Shown here piece by piece: positions 37,836 through 64,000 of a DNA stretch of 64,000 nucleotides. The stretch is from Enoplosus armatus (Eukaryota; Chordata; Actinopteri; Centrarchiformes; Enoplosidae), in the NCBI RefSeq assembly GCF_043641665.1, contig NC_092198.1:6260501-6324500 (forward strand). The letters run 5' to 3'. Below the pieces are notes generated by a model. It made no database searches. It was given only the letters and a program-made list of their open reading frames with translations, and had not been told where the DNA came from. Both the position numbers and the translations under genes were made by a program. Each line of letters opens with the position of its first letter. Position 1 is the first letter of the stretch.

Positions 37836-39429
37836 AATACAAATGGAACAAACGATGAAAAGCTTCACAAATATGGGATTTATTATTTATATTTTATTGT
37901 ATTTTATATATATATATATTACATTGTTTTAAATTTAAACTGGTAACTAACTGTATGACCATCGATGTCAGTGCTGACTGACAATGCAAATACAAATGTG
38001 GTTTTCTAAACTATACAATAGTACAAGTTCTACTAATTATTTAGGATCTTTGGACTGAGACTTGAGTATTGATTACTGTACAGGGTCCTTTGAGGTCTTG
38101 GACATAACCTAACCTGCGAATGGCCACCTCCCTCATACAGGACACGTGTTCCTGCAGGGCGACGCTATTGTGCAGGAAAGCCTCGGTGTGGTGCAGAGAA
38201 CAAGGCCTTTTCACTTGCTGACAGTTGGGCCCTCTGTCAGTCACCACAGCTCTGGATTAGCCTGAGCGACCCATCCTGGGAACGAACGCCCTGCCCTTCC
38301 CTCACGGTCGCCTGTCAGCACCTTTCACATACAATATTATACAAATGCAGAGCCTCTCCATTCCCATCACATTTCTCCCCCGCTGTCTCTTCCAACTACC
38401 CCTTGACAGCAGGTTTTTTTTTTTTTCTTTTTACCCCCACAGCACAAAATGTGGCCCGCGGCTCGTCACGGCAGGACAGAAAAAGTCTGAGTCGGCTAGT
38501 TGCGCTCAGCTTGCTTGGCATTCTGATATACTGTCAATGCAGGGAGAAGTGACAGAAAGAGAGAGGGAGAGAGGAGGACCGAGAAGGTGGCTGGGGCTGC
38601 GGGGGTTATACAAACATGGCGAACAAATAAGGGATCTAAGCAAAACCAGGCCGTCACAACACATTGTCTGGCTAATTGAATTGTTCTTGGCAGCCCTGAG
38701 AGAACGCAGACCATTTTAAGCTTAGGTTTATTGAATTATTAAATCAGAAAAGGAGGACGTTAACATTTAAGGGAACATTCTCCAGACTTGTTCACTGAGG
38801 GAAGAGGGAATGGGGTTGCGACTCCCTGACGGTACGCAGTCTAACGAGACTTGAAACAAGATTACTTCTGAAAATTGTATTACTCCGAACTGCGTCAGCA
38901 TAGATTGCCATGTCCACATTACCTAAACCCCCAGTCTGTTTCCAGTAATGACTTCTTTTGTGTCAATGTACATTTGATCCGTTTGTGTTTTTGTTCAGAC
39001 GTTGCGTATATTGGTAATGAATAATTGAACAGCTGGGCACGTGTGCGTGGAGTGTTATGAGAGCGTGCGCATGAGTTGATGAATGTTTATGTGTGCACTC
39101 GGAGGTGGGAGGGGGCAGAAGTTGGATTTGATGTCAAATAAATCTGTCGCCCGGGGACTGCAGGACAAGCTCTGGCCATTCTCACTTTCGTTTGCAGATA
39201 CAGTTGCACATTTCCATTGCGTACTGTAATATGTAATTCATAATATATGTCCATCAAGGTCAAAGGATGCATTTCAAGCATCATCCCTCATGCCCACGGG
39301 GGCTTGGAGTAACAGCCTTCCCTTGGACGTCCTTGCCCCGTCTCATCTGCAATGCCTCCCCCCCAGCAGCACTGCATTATGTTGCATTTGCATCGTATTG
39401 CCTCTGCATTGCCTCTGCAACACTGGCTC

Positions 39430-40000
39430 CCTTTTCACTACCCCCCCTCCCCCCACCACCACCACCACCACCCTCTTCCCCTTTCTTCTCTTGCCCTTTT
39501 ATATCCCCCCCCCGTTATCCCTCTCTCCAGTGTCAGGTTGGTGCCAATCAGCAGGGGCTGTGGTGCAGACATGGGCAGGACATGGCTCAGTAGGTCTGCA
39601 GTAGTAGTAGTGTTTGAAGCAAAGGTAGCGTTGGGTATTGGCAAGAAATATGCAATGAGCCCGGGAAAGATTACGTTGCGGTAAAAAAAAAAAAAAAAGA
39701 GGGGAGGGGGGGAATACATCAGAGGGAGGAAATCCCTAGCAGGAGGATCCCAGCTCAGCGCTTTCTCTCTGACCCCCCCCCCCTCCCTCCCTTCCATCCC
39801 TCCCCTCTTTTTCTCCTCATTCCCACTTCTGCATCTCCTTCGTGTCTCTTTGGATTGGTGTCTCTGTATTGATCTTTCTCGCTTTTTTTTTCCAGTCCGG
39901 GGAGTTTTATCCCCATTGGAAGAGCTGCTGATGCAATCCACTGTTACTAAGCCCAGCCCACCTCCCCCACCCCACGCCCGCCCATGTGTATACTGTATGT
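39430..40000. repeat. Low-complexity C-rich and CAC-repeat region
   Basis: C-runs, a CCA triplet run near 39455-39472 and polypyrimidine stretches dominate. Open frames across it encode only low-complexity peptides. Confidence 0.7.
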
Positions 40001-40329
40001 GGTGTGTGTGCATGCATGCATGTGTACGCATATAAATGTGTTGTGTGTGCATCAGAAGCCGAGGGATATCCGGAGCACAAGCAGGAGAAATATAAAGCTG
40101 TACTGACCCTCTCACCATCACTTTGACCATGTCTCTCGTCCCTGCCTGTACTATTTATATGACTGGATGTGAACTCCCATGCCAAATATTGTCCTGTACG
40201 ATAAGCCCTGTGGTGCAAGTGGGCCCCATGTAGTGGTCATGGGTGCTGGTGCCTTCGCCCAGCGGGCCTCATGTTGATGAACGGGGGTCTCTCAGCCTCT
40301 GGCTACGACCAGCTGACTGCACTCCTGAA

Positions 40330-40510
40330 GCTCAACAGGGAACAGGCTGTTCTGCCGGGCCGTTATTAAAGGGCTGTTTGTATTGCCTGCTGTTTTTTTC
40401 ATTAGCAGGAATCTTATATCATCGTCTCTGAATATTGCATGAGGTTCAGGGAGGCTCGGTTGTCGTGACACCGCCGTAATATTTCACAACAATCAAAGAT
40501 GGATGAGCCT
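40330..40510. other. Candidate conserved non-coding element
   Basis: Repeat-free sequence with evenly spread CpG (unusual for the surroundings) and AT-rich factor-like words (CGTTATTAAAGG, TTTCATTAGCAGG, ACAATCAAAGATGG, the last a TCF/LEF-like site). No coding signature. Confidence 0.3.
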
Positions 40511-41309
40511 ATTCTTCTAGGTAAATAGAGGAAGGCCTGGCGCCGATGAGGAAAAGCCCAAAGACGGTGACGGTGACACTGACGCACCATAAAGGGGGCT
40601 GCGGGAATGAAGTGGGGGGGGGGGGGACTACAAGAGTGATAGAAGTCCATAAAAATGAAAATGCACTGTAAGACAAATGGAGCAGGCAGAGACGAGAGAG
40701 CAAAGTAAATGAGGGGGAAAGAGAGAGGGAGAGGACAAGGCAGAGAGATAGAGCGAGAAATCGGAGGGAATGACAGAGTGGGGAGGATAAAAAAGCGAGA
40801 GATGGTGCTATTAGAGGTTGAGAGAAAGAGTTAGTGAGAGACCCACGCTGCTCCCAGTAATTGAAAAGGCACCGGGACTGATTTAGAGGGGAGCTTAGCT
40901 GGGTTTGTTGGGATGGTGGTGTTGGCGGTGGTGGTGGTGGTGGTGGGTGGAGGAGGAGGGGTGGGGGGGGACACGCTGCATTGCAGAGTAAGAGGAGCAA
41001 GAACAGCCAAAACCCCCTGCGGTGCTTTGCTCCACCACCTCTATAGTTGTCATTAGCGCAACATGGTGAAAACGACCCTCCGAGGCCCATAATATGCAGT
41101 GAGGCTGCAAAAACATTATGGCTAAATCCATACGAGCTAATTACTGTAGGTGTCTCTGCTTTTTTTTTGGCATGAATAATACAGTGAAATAAAGAATAGG
41201 AGAGGAAAGGAAAAAAGATAAAATACAGTAATGAAGTGGGAGGAAAGGTGAGGTCCATCCAGCAGGAAACCCAAGTAGATCTAGTAGATTAGTGTGTATG
41301 CGTGTGCTC

Positions 41310-41310
<1 letters not shown>

Positions 41311-41340
<30 letters not shown>
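41311..41340. repeat. GT microsatellite
   Basis: A GT tract of about 30 bases. A further GT tract is at about 41572-41597. Confidence 0.9.
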
Positions 41341-41774
41341 CATGCACAGCGTGACTGCTAAAGTTTAAAGAGCAAGCCATCATAAAAGGCCGTCTCTGCC
41401 GCTCTTTATTACAGCGCTTGTGACACGCTACCTTTTAACTTCAGCGGGAATTGGTCCATTCCTTTTAAAATGTTGCCACCTTTACAGCCACCAGGAAGAC
41501 AAATATGCTTGTTTAGCTCAATATAGCAACTTCTAAAACACATTAAGCTAGTGCTAATGGACTTCTGCTACTGTGTGTGTGTGTGTGTGTGTGTGTGCAT
41601 GTTAGAAAGTGCCAGAAGCTTCCCCATATTGATGTTGCGCCTGGCTCAGCTCATCTCATCCACTTCCTTAACTTGCTAATACAGCTGGACACTACACCAA
41701 CAAACAGGGCTCCATGTCGCTGCACACACATGGCCTGTCTGCACCCACCCACCCACACACACACACACATACAC

Positions 41775-41990
41775 GTTTACTTGGGTCACTTTTGGGGACA
41801 TTACATAGACTTTAGACATAGACATTAATTTCGTGGAGACTTACCCAAACCACAACCACTACTTCCCTAACCTTAACCACTGACCCAAAAAAAGCTTTTT
41901 CCCAATTGGGGACACGACTTTTGTCCCTAGTTGGACAAGCTGTCCCCAAGTAACTGTTCTTTAGTTTGAAATGTGTCCCTGAAGGTAGCT
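41775..41990 (+). repeat. Interspersed fish repeat with tandem 'aacc' words
   Basis: 'cacttttggggacattacat', 'gagacttaccc' and 'ctaaccttaaccactgaccc' are characteristic of an abundant fish repeat whose middle is TAACCC-like. It is not telomeric. Confidence 0.6.
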
Positions 41991-41999
41991 TAAGTCAGA

Positions 42000-44470
42000 G
42001 CACACACAGGATACACACACACTCCTGCTGTATGTCATGGGCCTGTCTCGTAAGTGTGCCTGTTCTTTCCAGGGGCGCTGATACGTGATACCTCTGCCCA
42101 GTCAATCCTTCTCGCATTACTGCCTCCGCAGTGTGCTGCTTCATTTACACGTGAAATATTGATGTTCTTAATTTAACCCCCAGGGTGCTCAAGTGTCCCT
42201 TCCTCCTCCTCCTCCTCCCTGATAGGGAAGGGAGGCCTTTTCTAGGGAAACCGCTGCCTCAACACTGAAACCACACCCTTTCCGTCCTGGGAATGGTTGA
42301 CAGGGTGTGTTTAGTTCTGCTTCATTGGTTGTTTGGCACATAGAGCAAACCTACCTGCAGAGTCGTATCCTAGTGGGCTTGTCCACCTGTTCTGTGCGTG
42401 TGCCGTATGCCTGTCAGTGTGTATAATGGGAGTGAGTTAATGCTGTAGTTGCAGGGATGAAGTAGCTCAGAAGGCACCCTTATTATAACCCTTTTTCCCG
42501 TCATCCATTATGCCGCAATTCACACCAAATTAAACTGTTCTACAAAAGAATATGGAACTCAATATTAAGTAAATAAGTAAGACGTTATGACGTAAATAAT
42601 CAAATTAATAGAGTGAAATATATAAATAAATTGTGAAATGATTCCATAAGTGATTAAACTCATCATTCTTATTTTAGCAGGGCTCAACAACTGCAACCAC
42701 ATTTTCACCAGCTAGCTAGCAGCTAGCAAGAGCAACAACAATAAGAGTTAGCTAGCTGCTAACCCCTAATAGCTGCTGCTCAAAATTAACACAGTGCAAA
42801 GACACAGTGAACTCTGCTTTTATGTAGTTTAACAAGGCTATACATGCTGCCAAACTAGCTAGTTAACTAGCTAGGTTAGGTTGTGAGCTTTGGCCTCACA
42901 CTGAAGAACAGCTGGAGCTAGCTGGCAAACTCAGCTAGTGTTGTGATTCTAAAGAAATTCTTTCTCTTAGAAAGACAAACCACTTTGTGAAGAGTAAAAA
43001 GAGTCTTTCTTGTTGGTTTCTCAAGCCAGCAGCTGGCTGCAAAGCTCTAGGTGGCTGAACACTGGTAAAAATGCCATTATGAAATAAAAACAGACTTTTA
43101 AAAAATTCTGAAAATAAATCATTCTGAAATTTTAAAAAAATGTCCGTAATGAAATTAAAATTAACTATAAAGTTTAAGTCAACCTAAAATAAGAATGAAG
43201 TAACACAAAATAATCAGTTTGGTTTAAATCATTTACTCGTAATTTAATTGAATTCGTAATTTATTGGTTACTGTATAGATTTCACTTTATTCATTCATAT
43301 GACTATTCATTTCATAATATCTTATCGATTTTCTAAATGTTGAACACATTGGGGCTCCAGAAAAAGAGCTCTGCTATTTTCCTTCCAATGTAAATGTCAA
43401 GGTTTGAGCACCTGACTAGTTGAGGTAACCTAGAACAGCAGAGCTTCAGTCCCAGCTGTCAGTCAACCTAACTGCAGTTCCTATTGGCTCGGCTGGTGCT
43501 GCAGGGAGGGGCGAGGAAGGCAGAATGCATTAGTTTGCCTGGTTTTCTTCAAAATAAAATACCATGGCTGTAATTAAGGAATGATAGACAAACTTTCCAC
43601 TTACTGGCAGCATTTGGGCGGGGTTTCTCATCCTGTTTCTTGTTACCCACCCTTTCCTTCACTGAACGTCAGTTTATCTGATTCATGCCGACTCATTCCA
43701 CAGTGGCTGAATGGTATCCAATTTAAAACAGGTCTACAGAGATAATGAGTGTATGAGGAATGCAGAGAATGTTCTGAAAGCAGAACCCCGCCCCATCGCC
43801 TGTAAAAAGGAATAAGGTGTGTGTATGTCTATGTGTAAGGGTATGATTAAGGGAAGTGCTTGCTTCACGCTGTAGGTGGGTGGAGAGCTGCGTCAGCCTA
43901 TCTTTGCTTCTTTCCAAACATGGTCAAATTACACTCCAAATATAGCAAAACACTGCAGTCCTTACTTGACTTTTTAAGACATTTAGGTAGTATTGTGTCG
44001 GAACCAGAGACCTTCCTGCCTGTCTGTCCTGCACCGTGTGTGTGTGTGCGCTGTGCTAAAAGTGCACACGGCAGTAGTGTTGTGGCCTGGTTTGCCTTAC
44101 TAGGACAAGCCAACATGGAGTCATCGGCAGAAGCAGGAGGGTTTATTCAAACTCCCACTTGCCTTTTCAAAAACCCCCAACATCCCAGTTACAGCATGTT
44201 CCTGTTGCCTAGCAACCGGCTGGGTCTTGAGAGAGAAGAGAGGCGTCATAGATGTGTATGTATATCCATGGCTGAGCGCGAGAGCAAACACTCTCTGCTG
44301 CCTCTCCCTCCCCAGTGAGCAGCTCACTCCTGAAATGTAATGGAAGACAGTATTACACACTGCCTCCGCTGAACATCACCCAGTGACACTGCACATGGAG
44401 AGAATGACGCTAAACAACATACAGGCTCTATAGATCGTTGTCACAATCGAGCACAAGAAAAATGACATAA
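42000..44470. other. Intergenic 3' of calm1, no gene seen
   Basis: The region includes a TAGC-rich low-complexity part (42705-42930) and AT-rich DNA (42560-43340). No exon is recognised. Confidence 0.45.
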
Positions 44471-44474
44471 GACA

Positions 44475-45548
44475 TGATAAAGTTCATGGTCTTTTATTTG
44501 AAAAAAAAAAAATAAAGACTAGCATGTACAACTTGGAATGAATGTAAACTGAACTCAGATGAACAGTTGCGAAGACTGGTGCACTGACACTCCTGACAGC
44601 ATGCGCTGCGAACACAGTACACCCCTCACTATGCTCTTGTCTGAGTCGAGAAACAGAAGAAGAAAAAGAAAAGTGAAGGCCAGTGATTCTCTCTTGCAAG
44701 AAAATAGGACAGACACTCCATCTCAGCGAAAAAAAAAAGAAAAGAAAAAGAAAAAAAAAATAGAAAGCTCACCGTAAGACTCTTTAAGTCCCCCCTCCTT
44801 TAAAAGGGCAGGACGCACAACTACTAAGATGGCTGTCCAAATAACATAACAAAAACAAAAGAACATGCCAAACATTTGAAAATGTATTTTTGTACATTGT
44901 TTTTTTTCTCTTTTTATCTAGCATACAATTAAGTCCCATTCCACTTTAACGCTTGAGTTAGAACCTGGTATATTCTCTCATCTTAACAGTACAGGGTTCC
45001 TCTCCAAATACAAAAAAACTGTACCAAACCAACAAGAGGACAGCTTATAGTGGAATCAGCACGCTCTGGTAGCCCGGAGGAGGGATGGGGGGTGAGGGGG
45101 AGGGGGGGGGGGGGGTTAGTGCTCCGGTCTCAAGCTGCATGCATGAAGAACAGAAAACAGAGAGAGAAAGAAGAGATGGCCAGCTCAGACATTTACCACT
45201 AGCAAATGGAACTGGAAGGAGTTCGCCAAATGCTTTTGCTTTAGTCTGAAGGTAGTAGTTACAGGGTTTGTTGTTATTATTTTTACTTGTTAAGTACTGA
45301 TGCTAAACTGATCTCCGGGGGGAGGGGACAGGATCACTAACCATCATTTTCATGCAGATATTTTTTGTATATTTTTATATTTTTCCTGTGTGGACAGAAG
45401 GATATTTTATTTCAACATTCAATTATTTTCTATACAGAAACAGTATGAATAAATGAACATTTTTTTTTCCAAGAGGTAAGTAAAACATTTTGATTTTTTT
45501 TTCCTTTTTTTTTTCTTCTAAGAGGGGACAGGACGGGGCGGGCAAGCT
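44475..45548 (-). other. calm1: calm1 3'UTR
   Basis: From the stop at 45549 the minus strand continues about 1.07 kb to an AATAAA signal at 44493-44498. It includes long U-rich tracts and a 14-base G run on the plus strand (45102-45115). Long U-rich 3'UTRs are typical of calmodulin genes. The end is inferred. Confidence 0.55.
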
Positions 45549-56643
<11,095 letters not shown>

Positions 56644-56879
56644 GTCGGATGGGTTGTGTGCTTGTTGGTCTGTAGAGGCAGACTAGGAGTGTGGTCGTTC
56701 CTTAGATGGAGTTCCACTGGCGGGTTAGGAGTGTGTATATTGGCCGTGGCCAGAATGGGGATTGCCTGTGTATCCCTCCGCCACACTCGCACTGATCACT
56801 CACTTCCTTATTTCAATTCAGGGCTGCTGCTGCAGCACGGCCCCCCCGGCAGAAGACATGCCAATCACAGGGGCTAAAA

Positions 56880-58080
56880 CGCCTGCAGTACACTGAGCGC
56901 ATCCTTAAACTCGTATTAAACTACTTGACTGGGGATGCAGTGGATGTTCAGTTAATTTATTGCTAAATCTATCTTTATAGGGTGATGTTTACAAGATGTG
57001 CAATAAGACTGTTGCCCATATAGCACCTCTACATCGCTGGACACTTAAAACACATAATACACATGGGGATCAAACCTCCAACAGTTGACATGTTGTTGTT
57101 AACTGAACCATTGGCCTCCACCATTGGTTTGTAAAGGTCATGCTAGGTAGTTTTTTTTAGATGCTATTACTTTAGTTCTCATTTGCTCTATATAATCACC
57201 TACTGGAGGCCATATTTCTCACACTTTTTGACATCTATTTCCTTGTTTTGTGCACTATATGCTGGAGACTAAAATAACTTTCAAGAAGCAATATTTTATG
57301 GACTTTGTTTCAGTTAGGCAAAGTAGCAATAAAGCTGCAAATTAGTTAATTAGTTAAGTTAAGCCCAAATAGTTTTTGAGGCTTTATGGCTTACATAAAA
57401 AAGGGCAAAAAAAACAAAGAACTATAGCTGAACCGAGCCCTCACTATTCTTATGATCATCTTTTTTCCTAGCCAGGAAGAAGATATGTAAATGGGTAAGG
57501 TTCAGACTAACTTGTTTGTCTGGATTTTTTGTAATTGTCACTTATCTAGAAAGACTCGAAAGAGTTGGCTTATCTGTGAATTTCTCCCCATTTGCCACGC
57601 CTGATAATCCTCACAGGCCATTATAATGTAAGGATAGTCCATGATAGTATCATGGTTACTGGTGTAGAAGAGGTGGGCATTTGGAAAAATGACTGTAATC
57701 ACAGTTATAATTCAGAGACAATTTCCAAATTAAAGTTAAATTGTATTATAGATTAATTTATCAGTGTATTTGTAGTTGTATTGCCATATGTAGTGCCATG
57801 ATCAAACTCATAGGCTTGAAAAAATGCAGACTGTGCCTTTAAAGTTCTCAACTTCACTGACTATATGATGAACTTTACATTTTATACATATATATATATG
57901 CAATATATGCATCACATCCCCATTATGAAGCTACCATCTATCCATCTGGCTTCTTCTTATTCCAGAAAGAGTTGGATTCTCCCAACACAGAGTACTAGTT
58001 TGCAGCCGCGGAAGGATACCGCCAGTGTAGGAAGCGGCCTGGTTGACGCTGGAGAATTTGCTGTGCCGGTGTGTGATGGC
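56880..58080. other. Intergenic upstream of calm1, no gene seen
   Basis: AT-rich sequence without exon signatures; the region may contain 5' parts of calm1. Confidence 0.4.
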
Positions 58081-58084
58081 GTTT

Positions 58085-58480
58085 CTGATTGGCCGCTGTG
58101 GACCTGCAATATTATACTCCATGTGTCGGGCGCATCGATTGGCTACACGGGACCTGCATTGCACCAGGCAGTGGCACTTGATGGAAATATAATAAATATA
58201 AATACAGGAAACTTAAAAACCAAGGCACTTTTCAGCGCCACGTTTCCTCAGTTTTATTAGTGTGTGTAATTATTTTGATTTGTCGGGTCGAGACGGAGGG
58301 AAAATGCGACAGGTTTTCATTGGCGCCGGGTAAATGTTTGATAGGCTCCATATGGGAAGTGCGCAGACTTACTATTGGCTACTACAGAGTCTGGTAGGCC
58401 TACGTGAAATGAACAATGAAGCATGGCAGGGTTGCTGCCTGCTTATTTAAGCGGCACACAACCGGGGTGCGTTGCATTTT
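58085..58480 (+). promoter_or_regulatory. CCAAT/TATA cluster, promoter-like
   Basis: Four inverted CCAAT boxes (ATTGG at 58088, 58138, 58319 and 58374) are followed by a TATTTAA box at 58444-58450, 66 bases after the last ATTGG. This spacing is typical of a plus-strand core promoter. The first two sit in a 49/50-base tandem duplication (GATTGGC followed by GGACCTGCA). The region is CpG-rich. No coding gene starts clearly downstream. It could be a divergent transcript or an alternative calm1 promoter read the other way. Confidence 0.4.
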
Positions 58481-60081
58481 AGGTGGGGGGGGTGGAAAGG
58501 CGAGCTTGCGTGTCATTCACTCAAGCGAACATATGTCTGTCTCCTGAATGCAGCACACTAAAGGTGGAATGACGACGCAGGATTTGGCTGAACAGATATC
58601 ACCGCTGCGTTGTCATAATCTACACACATATAAATCTCCCAAGCCTGTTGGAGTGTGTCAAGTGTACCTGATCAAAAAAAGCGCCACCCAGTGGACAGAG
58701 TGTAGAAGTCATGTATTCACAGAGGAGACGCCACACACTTAATAAAGACGTAAGAAAATGTCTTAAATACGAAAGCTGTGGGCCCTAAAGACAGCCACAG
58801 CCATACAAGTCTTCAACTCACTGAGATGTGTTGGGGGGGGGGGGGCTGTATGATGTTTCTGATTCAAAAGGACAGAAAAGGTTTGTTTGTCATCACTGTT
58901 CCCGACACTGACACTAGACAAGTGACAGTGGACAATAAGGTAACTGTCCCAACGGCCCAAACACAAGGCTTTAAAGAGAGCTGCTCTGTACAGAGCGGCC
59001 TTTCAGCAGAATAATTTGCCGTCATTTATCAGAAAATCCCAGAATAAAATTACTTTTAAAAACAGCCTGAGATTGTTCTAAGTCATTCGAGGTTGTTCAG
59101 ACTGATACAGGGTTATATAACAAGAATATAATGGGGAAAGGTCTTGTTCTTTGGCATAGTACAGATTAGTGCTGTACATTTGTTTTACCCCCCCAGACTC
59201 CAGGAAGAGTATCTGTTGCACTGGTTACAGCTGATGTGGATCCAAAAACAAACTTCTTAATTTTCCCGCATTAACTCGTTGAAGATCCCCGTGAACATTT
59301 TGGCAAATCTCTGCGGTTCAGGCGGAGTCCAGGCCGTTTGCAGCCCCCTCCATCAGGTCGAGTAACTCTTAACTCATGTTGAGCCGTTTCATGTGTTTAA
59401 TCTGCTGGAACTAATCGGGACTTCTTGCGGAGTTTGTTCAGTGTTTAACGGGACAAGCAGCTGTTACATAAGCAGATATACATCTTCCTCGCTGCTCCGC
59501 GTCTTCCGTTCTCTACCTCACTCACACATACTTCTTTGTCTTTTCTGCTGCACTCTTTGCCGTCACAGACATTCACAATGAGGTTCCTTGTTCATTTTCC
59601 TATATCTACATTTCCTGGCAGTAGTTTGGTTCTCACCTTAAATCCCTTGTTGCCCTTTGACGCGGCTGAATAAAATAGGGCCTGAGCCCTCCGTTTGAAG
59701 TATACTAATGGTTGGAAAATACACTTTAAAGATATTTATCTTAGGTTGATCATTATTTCCACTAAGTACAAATAAAAAGCAATGTTTGCTAACTAAGTAT
59801 AATGCATGGCGGTAATATCTGTGGCATGTTAAAGGTTTGATGTGTTTGGGAACGTGTTATCTTGAAAACAAGGCTTTTATGCAGAGCACCATTATCCGGA
59901 GCACAATCTGTGCACATGGCCAACGAACAATAACGTGGATGTGACATTTCAGAGAATGCCAACGCCGTGATCAGCCCCGCCGTTATCATCCCCCATCAGC
60001 ATCTGTGTGCTCACGGGGGCGGGTTTTAGAAACACCCAGCCCGGAGTTTGCCTCGAGCTGACGGGGCAAATGCCTGATTAG

Positions 60082-60082
<1 letters not shown>

Positions 60083-60112
<30 letters not shown>
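60083..60112. repeat. CA microsatellite
   Basis: A CA tract of about 30 bases, followed by a C run at about 60126-60135. Confidence 0.9.
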
Positions 60113-60114
<2 letters not shown>

Positions 60115-60267
60115 CTTCTTGTAGCCCCCCCCCCCAGCCTCTCTCTGGCCCAATATGCCACACTTGATTTAAATGGTTGTGTGCCCCCCCTTTCATTTGC
60201 TGAATGTGCTGCGATGTATGAGCTGCAGTTGAAATGCGTGACTGATTTAATAAGGGGAGAGTTTCTC

Positions 60268-60284
60268 GGGGGGGGGGGGGGGGG
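60268..60284. repeat. Poly-G run (17 G)
   Basis: An uninterrupted G run. Its length is likely variable between individuals or assemblies. Confidence 0.95.
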
Positions 60285-60879
60285 TGCACCAGTAGCTCCC
60301 GAGCCCAGAGATGGCCCCCGCGAAGTGGTTCGATGCTGCATGCTGCATGGGGGCCACTTTCTGCTGAGCACTGAGTTACACATGGCTCCACATCAAGAGG
60401 AATTAAATCAACGCCGCTGTTCCTCCGCATGTCTGACTGCAGTGAGGGCAGCTTAGCTGGATTTACTTAACCGTGCCGTAATAACGTAAAGACCGAATCA
60501 CAGACTGCACTCATCCCTCTGCCACAGATGTGTTATGATCATGTGCAGGAAGCGAACTTCTCTATTTTGTCCCTTTGAACACTTAAAAGAGTGAAGCATT
60601 AGTGCAATGACGCTACGCTGCTCCCGGAGGCAATGTCCGAGTGAAATAGCAACAGTCAGGGTGTTTCATCTCATTCTGCAACCCCGATTTTTAATTATGT
60701 GCATCTGCACTGTCGTCGAGTGCGTGGGAGTCATAAGGAATATTCTAGTAATTAGTAAAGAATGTCTTCTTAAAAAGGAGGCGATGGGCGATTCCTTTCA
60801 GGCCTGTTCCTCCTCTCCTCTTAAAATAACTGGTAGAAGTATGAAGATACAAGTAAGGAACACAACAAAAGGACATGAC

Positions 60880-61010
60880 TTTGCATATTGATACGATTGA
60901 TTCTGTTGGTGACACAGAGGGCGACAACACAGAGACCGAACTAATTGAATTATTCATGCGATTAATTATCTTGAGATATTACAGCAACAGCGATGAACTC
61001 AATATACAGG
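60880..61010. other. Candidate conserved non-coding element
   Basis: Repeat-free sequence with closely packed homeodomain cores (CTAATTGAATTATTC, GATTAATTATC) just 3' of psmc1. Inference from texture only. Confidence 0.3.
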
Positions 61011-61139
61011 AGTCTAATAAGAAGCGGACGTCAACAGATGCTGCCTCTGTACAAACAAGAGGGTGCCTCGAGCCAAAACGCTCCAGCAAATAAAATGGAT
61101 GACTAACACACTCGGACCATGTCTAATTTTTTTTGTCCT

Positions 61140-61318
61140 TTTATTTATTGTCTTTACACGTAACGGTAACAGGAGAGTGGGATAAGCCAGACATGACATG
61201 CACAAAATATATCAAAACTCTCTCTGGGGAGACAGACAACTCAACTGCCGCCTCCTCTCTTTCACACAGCGATAGATAGAGAAGGGGTGAGGGTGAGAGA
61301 AATGTAAATGTTTGGAGG
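61140..61318 (-). other. psmc1: psmc1 3'UTR with tandem poly(A) signals
   Basis: On the minus strand two overlapping AATAAA hexamers (61149-61144 and 61145-61140) lie about 170 bases past the stop. They indicate a short 3'UTR ending near 61120. Confidence 0.65.

Positions 61319-64000
<2,682 letters not shown>

Larger units (their letters stand above)
58500..60880. other. Intergenic between calm1 and psmc1, no gene seen
   Basis: Contains a CA tract at about 60083-60112, poly-C and poly-G runs, and otherwise unique sequence with AT-rich parts. NRDE2, which lies between PSMC1 and CALM1 in human, is not seen. Confidence 0.45.

Noticed and set aside
39438..40130. 230-codon minus-strand frame
   Set aside because: The translation is dominated by runs of Pro, Trp, Gly and Arg/Glu from C-rich, GGT and GA repeats. 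It is low complexity with no family signature.
40509..41258. 249-codon minus-strand frame
   Set aside because: The Leu/Ser/Pro-rich translation arises from polypyrimidine and CCA repeats. It looks like a compositional artefact.
41840..41890. Telomere-like TAACC words
   Set aside because: They belong to a common interspersed fish repeat and are not arranged as regular hexamers.

Overview
The window is vertebrate nuclear DNA, most likely from a percomorph-type teleost fish. The genes have short, vertebrate-style GT-AG introns. The intergenic DNA is full of CA/GT microsatellites and of interspersed repeats that recur across fish genomes. No prokaryotic, organellar or viral gene set is present.

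Five protein-coding genes can be read exon by exon, and the reading frames close exactly across every junction. (1) psma6, + strand, 3' part only (502-1811): the last four coding exons of a 20S proteasome alpha subunit. (2) nfkbia (nfkbiaa type), - strand (4355-6255): complete six-exon I-kappa-B alpha, 309 aa, with NF-kappa-B sites around it. (3) brms1l, + strand (15397-20154): complete ten-exon, 324-aa Sin3/HDAC corepressor subunit, with one intron that is an almost perfect U12-type AT-AC intron. (4) calm1, - strand (45549 to about 56643): complete calmodulin, 149 aa, six exons, where the ATG-only first exon is a prediction. (5) psmc1, - strand, 3' part only (61319-63689): the last four coding exons of the 26S proteasome ATPase Rpt2.

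Layout: 1-2 kb psma6; 2-4 kb repeats and a possible nfkbia downstream enhancer; 4-6.4 kb nfkbia and promoter; 6.5-15.2 kb intergenic with many repeats; 15.2-22 kb brms1l and its 3'UTR; 24.5-26.3 kb a decayed DIRS/Ngaro-like tyrosine-recombinase retrotransposon; 26-44.5 kb gene-free DNA with repeats and several stretches that look like conserved non-coding elements; 44.5-57 kb calm1; 57-61 kb intergenic with a promoter-like CCAAT/TATA cluster; 61-64 kb psmc1.

The order joins two blocks that lie far apart on human chromosome 14 (PSMA6-NFKBIA-BRMS1L and PSMC1-CALM1). INSM2, RALGAPA1 and NRDE2 are missing from their expected places. This fits fractionation after the teleost genome duplication. 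Functionally, I-kappa-B alpha is degraded by the 26S proteasome, of which psma6 and psmc1 encode subunits, but the genes look like ordinary neighbours and not a dedicated system. I found no undescribed system. The most distinctive item is the minor-spliceosome intron in brms1l.
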